From the NCBI RefSeq assembly GCF_027214005.1, contig NZ_JAPWGY010000001.1:558001-622000 (forward strand): a stretch of DNA of 64,000 bases. Reading direction: 5' to 3'. The translations under genes were made by a program, and so were the position numbers. The DNA is from Kiloniella laminariae (GTDB taxonomy: Bacteria > Pseudomonadota > Alphaproteobacteria > Kiloniellales > Kiloniellaceae). This document shows positions 1 through 9,402 of the stretch, piece after piece. Numbering within the stretch: the stretch's first letter is position 1; each line of letters starts with the position of its first letter. The notes under the pieces were generated by a model, which saw only the letters and a list, made by a program, of their open reading frames with translations, did no database searches and was not told the origin of the DNA.

Positions 1-239
1 TTGTTTTCAGGACCGTTACCCTTGCTGCCCCGTTAGCTCTGACCAAGAATAGGACGAATATATTAAAAAATTGTTGGGTTATCCGGATTGTAAAACCGAT
101 AAACGCTTTCAACTATTTTCATGGAATGTCCGGCACCGGGAAAGAAGGGAGTTGTGAGGACCCCAGGGAAAGAATCTGCATGATGGCTCTTTCCATTTGT
201 TTTTACCAAAGCTATGCTTTCGCCGGATGTGAGGCCTGA

Positions 240-1916
240 ATGTCAGTTGAAATAAAGGGTGCCGTGGACAGTCTTGTCCCTGCACCGGAATTTGACGACA
301 AGAACGAGGCGGCAGTGCTGATTTTGAGCAAGGATGCTTTGTCCCTGGTCGAGATGAATGCGCGGGCCGTTTCTATGCTTGGCTATACAAAACAGGAATT
401 ACAAACCCTTGCCCCGTCTGATCTGTTATTTGACAGATCCCTGAACCGATCCCCTGAAATGAGCTTTATCCGGGGGGATTCCCTGATATTGCGCCATGCA
501 AACGGCCAGAAGATTTTTTGCAAATCGAGTTCTGGTGCAATTGTTATCGCTGGAAAATCACGTCTGGTTGTCACCCTGTCGCCGGAGACCAAGAAAGAGC
601 GGAATGCCCGGATTGATGCGCTCTTGCATCTGGCGGTGGAGCAGATGCCTGATGCGATGATTGTCTATGACATGGATGATCGGCTGTTGTATTTCAACCA
701 GGCCTATCGTCAGATTTTCCCCTATATGCCGCCATTGGAAGAGCTCGTCGGGAAGCATTTTTTCGATATTATCCGCATTACCATGAAAGCCCCCGGGGTT
801 GTAATGGACCCGTTGTGTTATTCGGATCCGGAAGCCTATCTGGCCAAGCGACTGGAAAGACTGCACCATCCCAGTACGGGCATGTTTGAACAACCGTCTG
901 CGGGGGGATGGCATCTGATCCATGAACAGCGTATTCCCGGGGTTGGTTTTGTCAGTTTGCGGCGGGATATTACCCGGGACAAACAGTTGCATGATGAAAT
1001 GACAGCCGCAAATCACCGGCTGGAAGAAGCTGCCGGGGCGATGGAAAAGGCACATGCCGAAGCTGTTTCAGCCAGAATTTCTGCTGAACAGGCCAATCGG
1101 GCCAAAAGTGAATTTCTGGCTATGATGAGCCATGAATTACGAACGCCCCTCAATGCAATCATCGGGTTTTCTTCGGTGATGCAGCAGGAAATTTTTGGCC
1201 CGGTGGGAAATACGCGGTATCAGGAATATCCCGCGATGATCAATGATAGTGGCAGTCATCTTCTGGCGATCATCAACGATATTCTCGACCTTGCCAAAAT
1301 CGAGGCAGGTAAAATGGAGCTTGACCGGCAATGGATGGACGGGAACGGGTTGATCATAGAATGCGCTCGACTGATGAGTGGCCTTGCCCTGTCACGTGAA
1401 GTGACGATCGAGCTTTACAGTGTCGGTCCAGAGGGCACTGTCATGCTCGATATTGACAAGGATATCCCTGTTTCGGGACAGATTTCTTCCGGGGACCAGG
1501 TTTCGGGAAAATTATTCTACGCTGATGCACGCATGAGCAAACAGATGGTGGTAAACCTGCTTTCGAATGCCTGTAAATTCACGCCTGCGAGCGGCACCAT
1601 TCGCCTGTCCTATGACTGGAGTGATGCCAGAAGCCGGGAGATACGGGTCGAGGATACGGGGATCGGGATGTCCCCGGCTGACATTGCCCTGGCTTTACAG
1701 CCCTTCCGTCAGGTTGCGGATGTTTCTGTGACGACGGAATCAGGGACCGGCCTGGGGCTTCCTCTGGTCAAGAGCTTCGTCGAGATGCACGGGGGGCAGT
1801 TGGAAATAGACAGCAAGCTGGGCGAGGGAACGACAGCGCGGCTCCAGTTTCCTTTCGTGGCCGGATCAGACGCTCGAAAAACCCTGCCTGAGGGACGCAG
1901 TGCAGGAACAGAATGA
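240..1916 (+). CDS. PAS-domain sensor histidine kinase (no receiver domain)
   Basis: This 558-residue protein is a two-component sensor kinase that should autophosphorylate on His and pass phosphate to an unlinked response regulator. Two PAS-like regions are visible (about residues 20-115 and 128-245), then a coiled-coil linker (250-295). The HisKA box MSHELRTPLNAIIGF places the phospho-acceptor at His298. The N box NLLSNACKFT, the G1 motif DTGIGMS and the G2 motif GTGLGLPLVK complete an intact ATPase domain. No membrane segment or signal peptide is seen, so it is probably cytoplasmic. The start has GAGG six bases upstream. No response regulator lies next to it. The ligand is unknown. Confidence 0.93.
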   Translation: MSVEIKGAVDSLVPAPEFDDKNEAAVLILSKDALSLVEMNARAVSMLGYTKQELQTLAPSDLLFDRSLNRSPEMSFIRGDSLILRHANGQKIFCKSSSGAIVIAGKSRLVVTLSPETKKERNARIDALLHLAVEQMPDAMIVYDMDDRLLYFNQAYRQIFPYMPPLEELVGKHFFDIIRITMKAPGVVMDPLCYSDPEAYLAKRLERLHHPSTGMFEQPSAGGWHLIHEQRIPGVGFVSLRRDITRDKQLHDEMTAANHRLEEAAGAMEKAHAEAVSARISAEQANRAKSEFLAMMSHELRTPLNAIIGFSSVMQQEIFGPVGNTRYQEYPAMINDSGSHLLAIINDILDLAKIEAGKMELDRQWMDGNGLIIECARLMSGLALSREVTIELYSVGPEGTVMLDIDKDIPVSGQISSGDQVSGKLFYADARMSKQMVVNLLSNACKFTPASGTIRLSYDWSDARSREIRVEDTGIGMSPADIALALQPFRQVADVSVTTESGTGLGLPLVKSFVEMHGGQLEIDSKLGEGTTARLQFPFVAGSDARKTLPEGRSAGTE

Positions 1917-2042
1917 CATGATTTCCAGGAAACTTTTCGTCTGAGGCATGGTAGTCTATAATCCTGGGCAAGCAATCCAGGGGATAACCCCTCATATCAA
2001 GAGGCCTCCCGGACTGTTAGGAAGCTAGAGAAAGAAACCATT

Positions 2043-2525
2043 ATGTTTCATGTGCGCTATCCAAGAAACAAGATCTATGATGAGAGTTTCCTGAAGATAT
2101 GTGACCCGAAAATCCGGGCTTTCTATGAGTTTTATTGCAGTAAAAAACAAGGTCGTTCCATGCCGGAGCGAAAAGATTTTGACCCAATCGAGATGAAGCA
2201 GTTTCTCCCGGGGATTACGCTTGTCGATGTTGACCAGAAAACAGGAGATTTTACCTACAGGCTGGTTGGAACGGGGGAAGTCACCAAGCGGGGAAACGAC
2301 CCGACGGGCAAGCTGGTGCGAGACCATTTTCATGGCGATCTCTGGGCCGAAACTGAGGAAAACTATCTTTATGTGTGCAAGTGCAAGAGCTTCATCTTTG
2401 ATCAGTTGGATGAAGAATGGGATTCCGGATTACAGTTACATGATGAAGTTTTGTTCCTGCCATTGTCCAATGATGACAATCTGGTGAATATGGTGATGCT
2501 GTTTTGTATGCAGGAATACAAATAA
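2043..2525 (+). CDS. PAS_5-family single-domain protein
   Basis: A 160-residue protein resembling the PAS_5 family (PF07310), which is common in Alphaproteobacteria and has no established function. Family-like features are the N-terminal helix with IRAFYEFYCSKKQGRSMPER, the segment DFDPIEMKQFLPGITLVDVD, and the core strand FTYRLVGTGEV. It carries no output domain, membrane segment or signal peptide. It lies 126 bases after the histidine kinase on the same strand, so it could share its transcript, and it is followed by a strong terminator. A sensory or small-molecule-binding role is inferred only from the fold. Confidence 0.85.
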   Translation: MFHVRYPRNKIYDESFLKICDPKIRAFYEFYCSKKQGRSMPERKDFDPIEMKQFLPGITLVDVDQKTGDFTYRLVGTGEVTKRGNDPTGKLVRDHFHGDLWAETEENYLYVCKCKSFIFDQLDEEWDSGLQLHDEVLFLPLSNDDNLVNMVMLFCMQEYK

Positions 2526-2572
2526 GGTACTGTTTAAATAATTATTTTTATGTTTTTTCATAACAGATTTTA

Positions 2573-2607
2573 AAAAAGGCCCTGAAGAAAATCTTCAGGG
2601 CCTTTTT
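2573..2607 (+). terminator. Rho-independent terminator after the PAS_5 gene
   Basis: A perfect 11-bp stem (GGCCCTGAAGA paired with TCTTCAGGGCC) with a three-base loop is followed by five T and preceded by five A. It lies 48 bases after the PAS_5 stop codon. Because of the A-tract it could also work on the minus strand. Confidence 0.9.
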
Positions 2608-2789
2608 GCGGGATGTTGGGAAAGCTGCGAGCACAGTCAACGTATCTGATCCAGTCTGACCTTCCGGGATACGCCTCTTATAAAACATCTTTGTCAGAAC
2701 CCTGCCATGCCGGACTACAGGCAGGAGATTCTTGGTGACAGAGGTTCTATACTGCGCGAGCTTTCACGCAAGCAGGCATGTCCGGGTAA

Positions 2790-3017
2790 TCAGAGTTTGG
2801 AAACGATACCTTCGATATCACCACGGGACAGGCCGATGTCTTCGAGAACAGCGTCGCTGCAGTTATAGAGAGCGATGCGTGTCTGGCGACGCAGTTTGTA
2901 GGCTTCAATCGCTTCGATCATGGAGATGAAGAGGGTGCCCAGGGACAGGCCGATGCGCTGGGCATAGCCGGCTGTCGGATTAAGGGGAAGTGTTTCACTG
3001 AAAGTAACTGTAGCCAT
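2790..3017 (-). CDS. DUF1127-family small protein
   Basis: A 75-residue protein with a C-terminal DUF1127 (YjiS-like) helix-turn segment: the basic stretch YKLRRQTRIAL is followed by the conserved pattern DAVLEDIGLSRGDIEGI. Such proteins are small, Arg-rich and abundant in Alphaproteobacteria. Some are linked to RNA binding and phosphate or carbon metabolism, but no specific role can be given here. The start at 3017 is chosen because AGGAG lies seven bases upstream. A longer reading frame to 3044 lacks such a site. It stands alone between a plus-strand PAS gene and the CheZ-like gene. Confidence 0.85.
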   Translation of the reverse strand: MATVTFSETLPLNPTAGYAQRIGLSLGTLFISMIEAIEAYKLRRQTRIALYNCSDAVLEDIGLSRGDIEGIVSKL

Positions 3018-3269
3018 TGTTTTAACTCCTAAACAGTCGGTCAAATAAAGTTTAGACGCTTCGCGAAAAGGTTCGTGTCCGTCCGATGTGAAGGATGTAA
3101 TCCGGCTGAGCGCATTTTACGAGCGGGATTTCTACAACTGAGATATGCAGAAAGCGCATGTCATAAAACCGACATTTTCTGCGCCTTTCAGCGTTCTATA
3201 GAGGGGATGGAAAGCAATTTGTGCTGAAAAGGTATGCCGAGCTATGTTTCGGGGTAAAACCCGGACAGT

Positions 3270-3809
3270 TTAATCAAACAGGGCATCGATATCATCCTGG
3301 GAGATGGCCTCATCCGCGACAATGGCCGGGCCATCCATGGAAACTTCATCATCCGGCTCTTCTTGTGCCGAGATCGCAGCCCCTTTGTCGATGATAGCCT
3401 CTTGCCCAAAGATAGAGATCATGGCGTTGACCCTGTCTTCAACAAATTGCAGGGACTGGAGGATCTTGGTTACCCGCTGCCCGGTCAGATCCTGAAAGCT
3501 GCAAGCCTCAAGCGTATCCAGAGAATAGGCCGTTATCTTGTCGCAAAGGTCATTGCGGACAGCTTCATCAGCCTCGGCGCGGATATCATCAACAATATCC
3601 AGAACACCTTCGCTTGCCTTGAGGATCTGGTCTGAAGCCTCTTCGGTATTCCGCACAAGGGCATCAAGTTGTACGGACATGTTTTCAAAGTCTGTCCGTT
3701 CCCCTTTTTTGCGGCTGGTGTCAGCAAGTTCCTGACGCAGACGATCCATATACATGATCAGCTTATCAACTTCTTGACGAAGACGTATGTCTATCGTTGA
3801 GGGCGCCAT
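3270..3809 (-). CDS. cheZ: CheZ-like protein phosphatase
   Basis: A 179-residue chemotaxis phosphatase candidate that would dephosphorylate CheY-P. The core motif SFQDLTGQRV gives Asp107 and Gln111, the D-x3-Q pair that matches catalytic Asp143/Gln147 of E. coli CheZ. The middle is helical, as expected for the four-helix bundle. After an acidic linker it ends in the helix SQDDIDALFD, the type of C-terminal peptide that docks on CheY. It is shorter than E. coli CheZ (214 residues) but typical for Alphaproteobacteria. No che operon is nearby. The closest chemotaxis gene here is the MCP at 18.1 kb. Confidence 0.85.
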   Translation of the reverse strand: MAPSTIDIRLRQEVDKLIMYMDRLRQELADTSRKKGERTDFENMSVQLDALVRNTEEASDQILKASEGVLDIVDDIRAEADEAVRNDLCDKITAYSLDTLEACSFQDLTGQRVTKILQSLQFVEDRVNAMISIFGQEAIIDKGAAISAQEEPDDEVSMDGPAIVADEAISQDDIDALFD

Positions 3810-3827
3810 TTTCTGTCTGATCCCGAT

Positions 3828-3998
3828 CTATCTACGGTAAGGGCAAGAAAAAACATTCCGAGGTATCGAGACAAACTCGCGAATGCTTGAAAGAAAGACT
3901 GGATGTTTACGAAGGTAATCCAAAAGAGGAATACTCCCTAAAGGTAGAAAAATCATTCCGGTATTGATGATGTCCCTTGTGATTTTAGCCACCCACAT
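3828..3998 (-). CDS. possible small protein upstream of cheZ
   Basis: A 56-codon frame starts with ATG at 3998 with AAGGG six bases upstream, and ends 18 bases before the cheZ-like start on the same strand. The product has a hydrophobic middle (NTGMIFLPLGSIPLLDYL) and a basic end. No family is recognised. The ribosome-binding site and position favour a real gene or leader peptide. The short length and lack of known relatives argue against it. Confidence 0.3.
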   Translation of the reverse strand: MWVAKITRDIINTGMIFLPLGSIPLLDYLRKHPVFLSSIREFVSIPRNVFSCPYRR

Positions 3999-4228
3999 AG
4001 CGAACCCTTCTTTCAAAACAGCAGTTTAGACATCTGCAATTAACGTGAAGTTAAAGCAGGATGCCTGGTCGAACAATTGTTATTATTTATCCTCTTTGCG
4101 AGTAATAGTACCTTGGATGGAACTTTTTGTCATTTGTCTTGATCCTGTCTTTTATCTGCTCTCTGGCAGTGAACGGTTGGCTGATTGTTAGATATACATC
4201 AAATATTTTCTGTCGATGCGTAAGGGAA

Positions 4229-5014
4229 TCATAGTGTCGTTGGACCTATGGCCTTACGATAGAGGTGCCATGTTGCATGCCCGAGAACGGGGAGGACCAC
4301 AAAGAGCGCAAGCAGGCCAGTCAGGAGGGAGACGGCAATGAGGACAGCAATTGTCGCGCACCAGAGAGCCATGGGCAGAGGGTTCTTGATCACCAGTTTG
4401 ACGCTGGTGATCAGGGCGGTAATAAAATCGATATCCCGGTGATAAAGCAGGGGAAAGGATACCGCAGAATAGGAAAAGACGACAAAAGAGATCAGCACCC
4501 CGGCAGTATTGCCAACCAGCAGAAAAATCAGGCCGCGGGAGGTGGTCATGATTTCATGGATCAGTTCGGGGAGCGTGAAGAGTTTAAAGCCGAAAAAGCT
4601 GAAGGTGAGAAAAGCGGCGATATCCAGCCAGATAAACAGGGAAAAACCTGTGACAAGCGCCATCCAGCCGAGATCACGCTCGAACATCGAGCGGACGACA
4701 GCAAAAGTTTTTGCCCAGTTCAGGGGCTGTTTTTCTTCCAGTTGGTGGCTGATGAAATAAAACCCTCCGGCGATGAAAGGCGCGATGAGGGCAAAGCCAA
4801 CGGCAAGAGGATAGACAAGGTACGGCATGTCGAAATGAAAGAGTAACAGGATCAGCAGCCACCCGCCGATGGCATAGATCCCGCCAAAAAACAGGCAGTA
4901 CCGGGCTGCAGCCCTGAAATCATCAAAACCTGCTTTGAGAATATCGGCAATGTCCCGGGTGGTAATCTTTTTAATCTCAAGAGCGTGTGTGGCTCTCGGT
5001 GGATTGTCGGCCAT
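4229..5014 (-). CDS. DUF2189-family integral membrane protein
   Basis: A 261-residue multi-pass inner-membrane protein. It opens with a short soluble stretch containing IKKITTRDIADILKAGFDDF, the N-terminal signature of DUF2189 (PF09955), and then has about six hydrophobic segments, including YCLFFGGIYAIGGWLLILLL and LPMALWCATIAVLIAVSLLT. Between segments is the conserved ISHQLEEKQPLNWAKTF. The family is often near cytochrome oxidase or respiratory genes, but none are next to it here. Function is unknown. It appears monocistronic. Confidence 0.85.
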   Translation of the reverse strand: MADNPPRATHALEIKKITTRDIADILKAGFDDFRAAARYCLFFGGIYAIGGWLLILLLFHFDMPYLVYPLAVGFALIAPFIAGGFYFISHQLEEKQPLNWAKTFAVVRSMFERDLGWMALVTGFSLFIWLDIAAFLTFSFFGFKLFTLPELIHEIMTTSRGLIFLLVGNTAGVLISFVVFSYSAVSFPLLYHRDIDFITALITSVKLVIKNPLPMALWCATIAVLIAVSLLTGLLALFVVLPVLGHATWHLYRKAIGPTTL

Positions 5015-5343
5015 TTTTCTTTTCCCCGTTTTTGCAGTTCATTTTTGTGTCGGGCTGTTTATTTCACCCGGTGACTGCTTCTGTGACTGCTTAAGTCTTT
5101 GCAACAGAATAGAATAATACTGAGAGCTTTACATCCTAATTTTTTCCTTCTCCCGTTATAGGGGCAAGATTCTGAGATTTTTGTGTCTTTCACTTCTGGG
5201 GATTGAGTGGGGCTCTCCTCAGCTTTCGCAAGAATTCTGTGGAGGTTTTGTACACAAGCTTCAGCAGTTTTTAACCTGTGTGCTCTAACTCTGGTGCCTG
5301 GAAAACTTGACAGTATAATCAGGAACCGACAGGAGCCCATGGA
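5015..5343. other. 329-bp intergenic region between divergent genes
   Basis: This region separates the DUF2189 gene (minus) from the HD-GYP gene (plus), so it must hold two promoters. A TTGACA and a TATAAT occur near 5308-5320 but abut each other and so are not a spaced -35/-10 pair. No repeat, RNA gene or coding frame is convincing. Confidence 0.4.
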
Positions 5344-6717
5344 ATGGTGGTAGAAGATCTGGCGGTAAAGAAGGCAGGCCAGATACGTTTGTCCGAACTG
5401 CTGTCTGCCCTCAGTCATGCGCTTGACCTGACCGAAGGACAGCCTGTTGGCCACTGTATCCGCTGCTGCTGGATTGGTATCCGTCTGGGTGAGCATATGG
5501 GGTTGAAAAGCGATGAGCTGTCAGATCTCTATTATACCCTCCTGCTCAAGGATCTTGGTTGCAGCAGCAATGCAGCCCGGATCTGCAGCCACTATCTGAC
5601 AGATGACATCGGCTTCAAGCGCGATTTCAAAAAGGTCGATGGCAGCTTGACCAAAGTGCTGGGTTTTGTGCTTTCCCATACCGGGATGCAGGCCGGGATG
5701 GCGGAACGTTTCCGCGCTGTGTTGAATATTTTGCAAAATGGCGGTGAATTGGCTCGGGAGTTGATTGAAACCCGGTGTCACCGCGGTGCTGATATTGCGG
5801 GAAAAATGCATTTTAGTGACAGGGTGACTGAAGGCATTCGCAACCTTGATGAACACTGGGATGGATCGGGCCTGCCCGAACGGCGCAAGGGGGAGGAAAT
5901 TCCGCTTTTCTCGCAGATTGCGCTTTTGGCACAAGTGGTTGATGTTTTTTCCTCTGACGATGATCCGGCGATGACCATCAAGGAAATCGAACAGCGTTCT
6001 GGCAGCTGGTTTTCGCCCGGGCTGGTGCTCGCCTTTGTCGCGCTGGCAAAAGATGCCTCTTTCTGGGAGGCATTGAGGGATCCCGGTCTGGACAAGGTTA
6101 TCTATCTTTACGAGCCGGGGCAGGCTGCGCGTTACGTTGACGAGGACTATCTTGATGATATTGCCGAAGCTTTTGCCCAGGTGGTGGATTCAAAGAGCCC
6201 CTTTACGGCTGGGCACAGTGAAAGGGTAACTGTGCTGGCAGACCTGATCGCCCAGCGCATGGGGTTTTCAGACGAACAGCGGCGCTGGCTGCGTCGTGCC
6301 GCGCTGCTACATGACATCGGCAAGCTGGGCATCAGCAACTCGATCCTGGATAAACCGGGGAAACTGACTGATGAGGAGTTTACCCAGATCAAGCTACATC
6401 CGGTTTATTCCGAAAATATTCTTAGCCGGATCAAAGCCCTGCAGGATCTCGTACCTGTCGCTGTCGGGCATCATGAACGGCTGGACGGGAAGGGGTATCC
6501 CTATGGTCTCAAAGGCGACGAAATCCCGCTGGAAACCCGTATTGTTACCGTGGCCGATATTTTTGATGCCTTGAGTGCGGATCGGCCCTATCGCGCTGCA
6601 ATGCCGCTGGAAAAGGCCCTGGCGATTATGCAGGACATGGTCGATAGCGCCATCGATCCGGAATGTTTTGCCATGCTCAAAGAGGTTATTGTGGATCTTG
6701 AGCAGGCGGTGGCGTGA
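5344..6717 (+). CDS. tandem HD-GYP protein, probable c-di-GMP phosphodiesterase
   Basis: A 457-residue cytoplasmic protein whose C-terminal half (about 270-450) is a canonical HD-GYP domain: HDIGKLG near residue 323, then HHERLDGKGYP near 376 and DIFDALSADRPYR. These supply the metal ligands for c-di-GMP hydrolysis. The N-terminal half looks like a second, decayed copy: where HDIG is expected it reads KDLG (LLLKDLGCSS), and where GYP is expected it reads GSGLP in DEHWDGSGLPERRKGEEIP. That half is probably regulatory or a dimerisation module. No receiver, PAS or membrane segment is present. Confidence 0.9.
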   Translation: MVVEDLAVKKAGQIRLSELLSALSHALDLTEGQPVGHCIRCCWIGIRLGEHMGLKSDELSDLYYTLLLKDLGCSSNAARICSHYLTDDIGFKRDFKKVDGSLTKVLGFVLSHTGMQAGMAERFRAVLNILQNGGELARELIETRCHRGADIAGKMHFSDRVTEGIRNLDEHWDGSGLPERRKGEEIPLFSQIALLAQVVDVFSSDDDPAMTIKEIEQRSGSWFSPGLVLAFVALAKDASFWEALRDPGLDKVIYLYEPGQAARYVDEDYLDDIAEAFAQVVDSKSPFTAGHSERVTVLADLIAQRMGFSDEQRRWLRRAALLHDIGKLGISNSILDKPGKLTDEEFTQIKLHPVYSENILSRIKALQDLVPVAVGHHERLDGKGYPYGLKGDEIPLETRIVTVADIFDALSADRPYRAAMPLEKALAIMQDMVDSAIDPECFAMLKEVIVDLEQAVA

Positions 6718-7358
6718 AAGCTGTCGCTTTGCGATGGCACGCGAAAAGGAGAGAGGGGGGAGAAGGAACGGCCTGACCCGCATTCCAGGTTCTGCGGAGG
6801 TTTTTATCGCTGGTATTTTCAGTCCCGTTTTCCCGGTCCTCATCCAACGAATGCTTTAGCCTGTCCGTCTTATAAAACCTGTTTTGTGAACCGGTCATTT
6901 TGCACTACGGCAATGGGGGAGATCACCTCATTTACAAGACCTGATCCATTCAACCCTGTATCCACTATCCTCCTGAAATATTAACAAGGGATTAGCAAAA
7001 TTCTTCCCTGAAAAACGAGTTGTTTTTTCGAGAAGGGAGGGACAAAAAACAGAATTTTCGGCTGAAAGATTTCAAGGGTAGTCTATTGAATTTTAACTGA
7101 TATTCCAGATTCCTCTTGACCCTGTTGCACGGGGTGTCAATAATCGCCCCATCTTTCTTTAGAGGTGAGGCAAGGGTATCTGCATGAACCCGCGGGAGGA
7201 GACTCCGGCAGTTTTATCTCAGTGCATCAAGCCTCATATCATAGAAAGAAAATCCGCGTAGAACGGATTGATCGAAAATGTTTACGTCAGGCCATTCCTA
7301 GTTATTTTCGAAACTGCACGTTTTCCTGCCGGAAGATTGTAACTTCGCGGAGAAAAGT
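6718..7358. other. 641-bp gene-poor region
   Basis: No coding frame with convincing composition lies between the HD-GYP gene and the gene at 7359. A 25-codon frame beginning ATGAACCCGCGGGAGGAG at 7183 has no obvious Shine-Dalgarno site. AT-rich stretches near 6960-7110 may contain the promoter of the downstream gene. No hairpin stands out. Confidence 0.4.
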
Positions 7359-7928
7359 ATGACCTGTTACGATCCCGACGCGTCGCCTCACGGGTGGCCG
7401 CAGTATCCTCAAAAAACCCGCAGCTATCCGCTGCAAAATTATAACTTCCAGCCTTCTGAGCTTCTGGTGCTTGATCTGTTACGGGGTTTTTGCCGAAGTT
7501 ACGCTGACCCGGATTCACTTGCCTGGGAGCAGGTCTTCGAACAGGCAGAGCAACAGCTGGGGCCGTATGACGGCGCCTGGGTTGTCAGTGCCGTCGGGCG
7601 TTTGATCCGGTCAATCCGCAAAGCCCGGAAAACCCCTTTCGAATTTATCGTATCCTGCTGCCCGGACTGTCGGCGGATGATCTGTGCCACCGAACTTAAC
7701 GTTCTCTGGCTGGTTCAGGCGGTAAGACAGGAAAACATGATGTCGATGGAAACAGCGGCGGTCCTGGTACTGGATAACCACAACACACCGGATTTACTTG
7801 AAAGTGTCACTCATCTTGGATCGGTCTTGCGAGAGGTCTTCCCGGATGAGGGCCGTGGAAAATCCTCTGAAGAAGGTGCGGGGGGAGGCCATTCCGGTTT
7901 TCCGAAATACCCTTTCACAACCCATTGA
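7359..7928 (+). CDS. hypothetical protein with a Cys cluster
   Basis: A 189-residue soluble protein that I do not recognise. It has a helical N-terminal half (FQPSELLVLDLLRGFCRSYA) and a compact motif CCPDCRRMICATE in the middle that could bind a metal. The C-terminal 25 residues are Gly/Glu-rich and probably disordered. The start is supported by GGAG just upstream. It lies alone before the thiolase gene, with about 200 bases between them. No function is proposed. Confidence 0.7.
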   Translation: MTCYDPDASPHGWPQYPQKTRSYPLQNYNFQPSELLVLDLLRGFCRSYADPDSLAWEQVFEQAEQQLGPYDGAWVVSAVGRLIRSIRKARKTPFEFIVSCCPDCRRMICATELNVLWLVQAVRQENMMSMETAAVLVLDNHNTPDLLESVTHLGSVLREVFPDEGRGKSSEEGAGGGHSGFPKYPFTTH

Positions 7929-8132
7929 GAGTATAAAAAAGAGTGATAATGCTGCTTTTTAAAAGCAGGGTTTGTATTTTTGCCATGCCGCACTGCAACA
8001 TTACCTTAGGGGGTGGAGCCGGGACTGTGGTAGATTAGGTGACACACTGATTTATCTGACCGTTCAGCCTGATCTGTCGATCTTGCTGGGGCAATCCCTG
8101 TGGGCTTCAGCCCTGGTTCTGGAGGAAAAAGC

Positions 8133-9302
8133 ATGTCTACCTGTATTGTTGGTTGGGCTCACACCCCTTTTGGCAAGTTGCCGGACGAAGATGTCGAAAG
8201 CCTGATTACCCAGGTCAGTCGGCAGGCCCTGGCTGATGCCCAGATCGAAGGCGCTGATGTTGACGAGGTGGTCCTGGGGACATTTAACGAGGGTTTTTCT
8301 CCGCAGGGGTTTCCGGCTTCCCTGATTTTACAGAGCGATGATGCCTTGCGCTTCAAGCCAGCCGTCCGGGTGGAAAATGCCTGCGCGACAGGCTCGGCGG
8401 CCATTCATCATGGCTTGCGGGCTATTGAATCCGGCGCGGCGCGTATTGTTCTGGTGGTCGGGGTGGAAAAGATGACTGCCCTGCCGGGAGAAGACATTGC
8501 CAAGACCCTGCTCAAGGCGGCCTATCTGAAAGAGGAAGGCGATATCCGGGGCGGTTTTGCCGGGGTTTTTGCCCGGATCTGTGATCTCTATTATCAGCAG
8601 TTTGGCGAGCAGACCGACGCGTTGGCCCATATTGCAGCTAAAAATCATGCCAACGGTGTTCACAATCCGCTGGCGCAGATCCGCAAAGATCTGGGTTATG
8701 AGTTCTGTCGCAGCCTGTCGGATAAAAATCCGGTGGTGGTCGGCAATCTGAAACGCACGGACTGCTCACTGGTCTCTGATGGTGCCGCGGCACTGGTCCT
8801 GGCAGACGAGGAAACCGCCCGGCAGATGGAGCGGGCTGTACGCTTTCGCGCCACAAGTCAGGTCAGTGATTTCCTGCCCATGAGCAAACGCGATATTGTG
8901 CGTTTTGAGGGCTGTACCCGGGCCTGGCATCAGGCCTTGCAACGGGCTGATGTCACGCTGGACGACCTGTCGTTTGTCGAGACCCACGACTGTTTTACCA
9001 TTGCCGAGCTGATTGAATATGAAGCCATGGGTCTCACCGCCCCGGGACAAGGGTTTCGCGCTCTGAAAGAAGGATGGGTCTATCCCGGGGGCAAGTTGCC
9101 GGTAAATCTTTCGGGAGGACTGAAATCAAAAGGTCATCCGGTGGGGGCGACAGGTGTGTCCATGCACGTCTTGTCCGCCATGCAGTTGACGGGAACTGCA
9201 CCTTCGGAAGTGCAGGTGAAAAACCCGAAACTGGCCGGGATCTATAATATGGGCGGGGCGGCGGTTGCCAGCTATGTCTCTATCCTTGAGCCGCTGGTCT
9301 GA
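8133..9302 (+). CDS. thiolase-family protein (SCP2/acetyl-CoA acetyltransferase type)
   Basis: A 389-residue thiolase-fold enzyme. The nucleophilic Cys lies in VENACATGSAA (near residue 83), a conserved His in VETHDCF (near 284) and the second catalytic His in SKGHPVGATG (near 334). The usual C-terminal CxG of degradative thiolases is absent: the last loop reads NMGGAA. This is the pattern of SCP2-like thiolases, so the substrate is probably an acyl-CoA or sterol-like CoA ester, which cannot be resolved further. The ATG at 8133 has GGAGG eight bases upstream and is preferred over an in-frame codon 33 bases earlier. It appears monocistronic. Confidence 0.9.
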   Translation: MSTCIVGWAHTPFGKLPDEDVESLITQVSRQALADAQIEGADVDEVVLGTFNEGFSPQGFPASLILQSDDALRFKPAVRVENACATGSAAIHHGLRAIESGAARIVLVVGVEKMTALPGEDIAKTLLKAAYLKEEGDIRGGFAGVFARICDLYYQQFGEQTDALAHIAAKNHANGVHNPLAQIRKDLGYEFCRSLSDKNPVVVGNLKRTDCSLVSDGAAALVLADEETARQMERAVRFRATSQVSDFLPMSKRDIVRFEGCTRAWHQALQRADVTLDDLSFVETHDCFTIAELIEYEAMGLTAPGQGFRALKEGWVYPGGKLPVNLSGGLKSKGHPVGATGVSMHVLSAMQLTGTAPSEVQVKNPKLAGIYNMGGAAVASYVSILEPLV

Positions 9303-9342
9303 TTGCACCCTCCCGGATTGAGAGGCAATTCATCAAGATAAC

Positions 9343-9369
9343 ACAAGGCCCGCTTTTGGCGGGCCTTGT
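9343..9369. terminator. bidirectional terminator between convergent genes
   Basis: A perfect 11-bp inverted repeat (ACAAGGCCCGC with GCGGGCCTTGT) around a TTTTG loop. It sits between the thiolase stop and the end of the opposing membrane-protein gene, so it probably ends both transcripts. Confidence 0.75.
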
Positions 9370-9402
9370 CACGTGTGCTCCGGCTTGGAGGGCAAGGAGC
9401 GA

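Noticed and set aside
7165-7362. A 65-codon frame overlapping the start of the gene at 7359
   Set aside because: Poor composition and no clear start; overlaps a better-supported gene.
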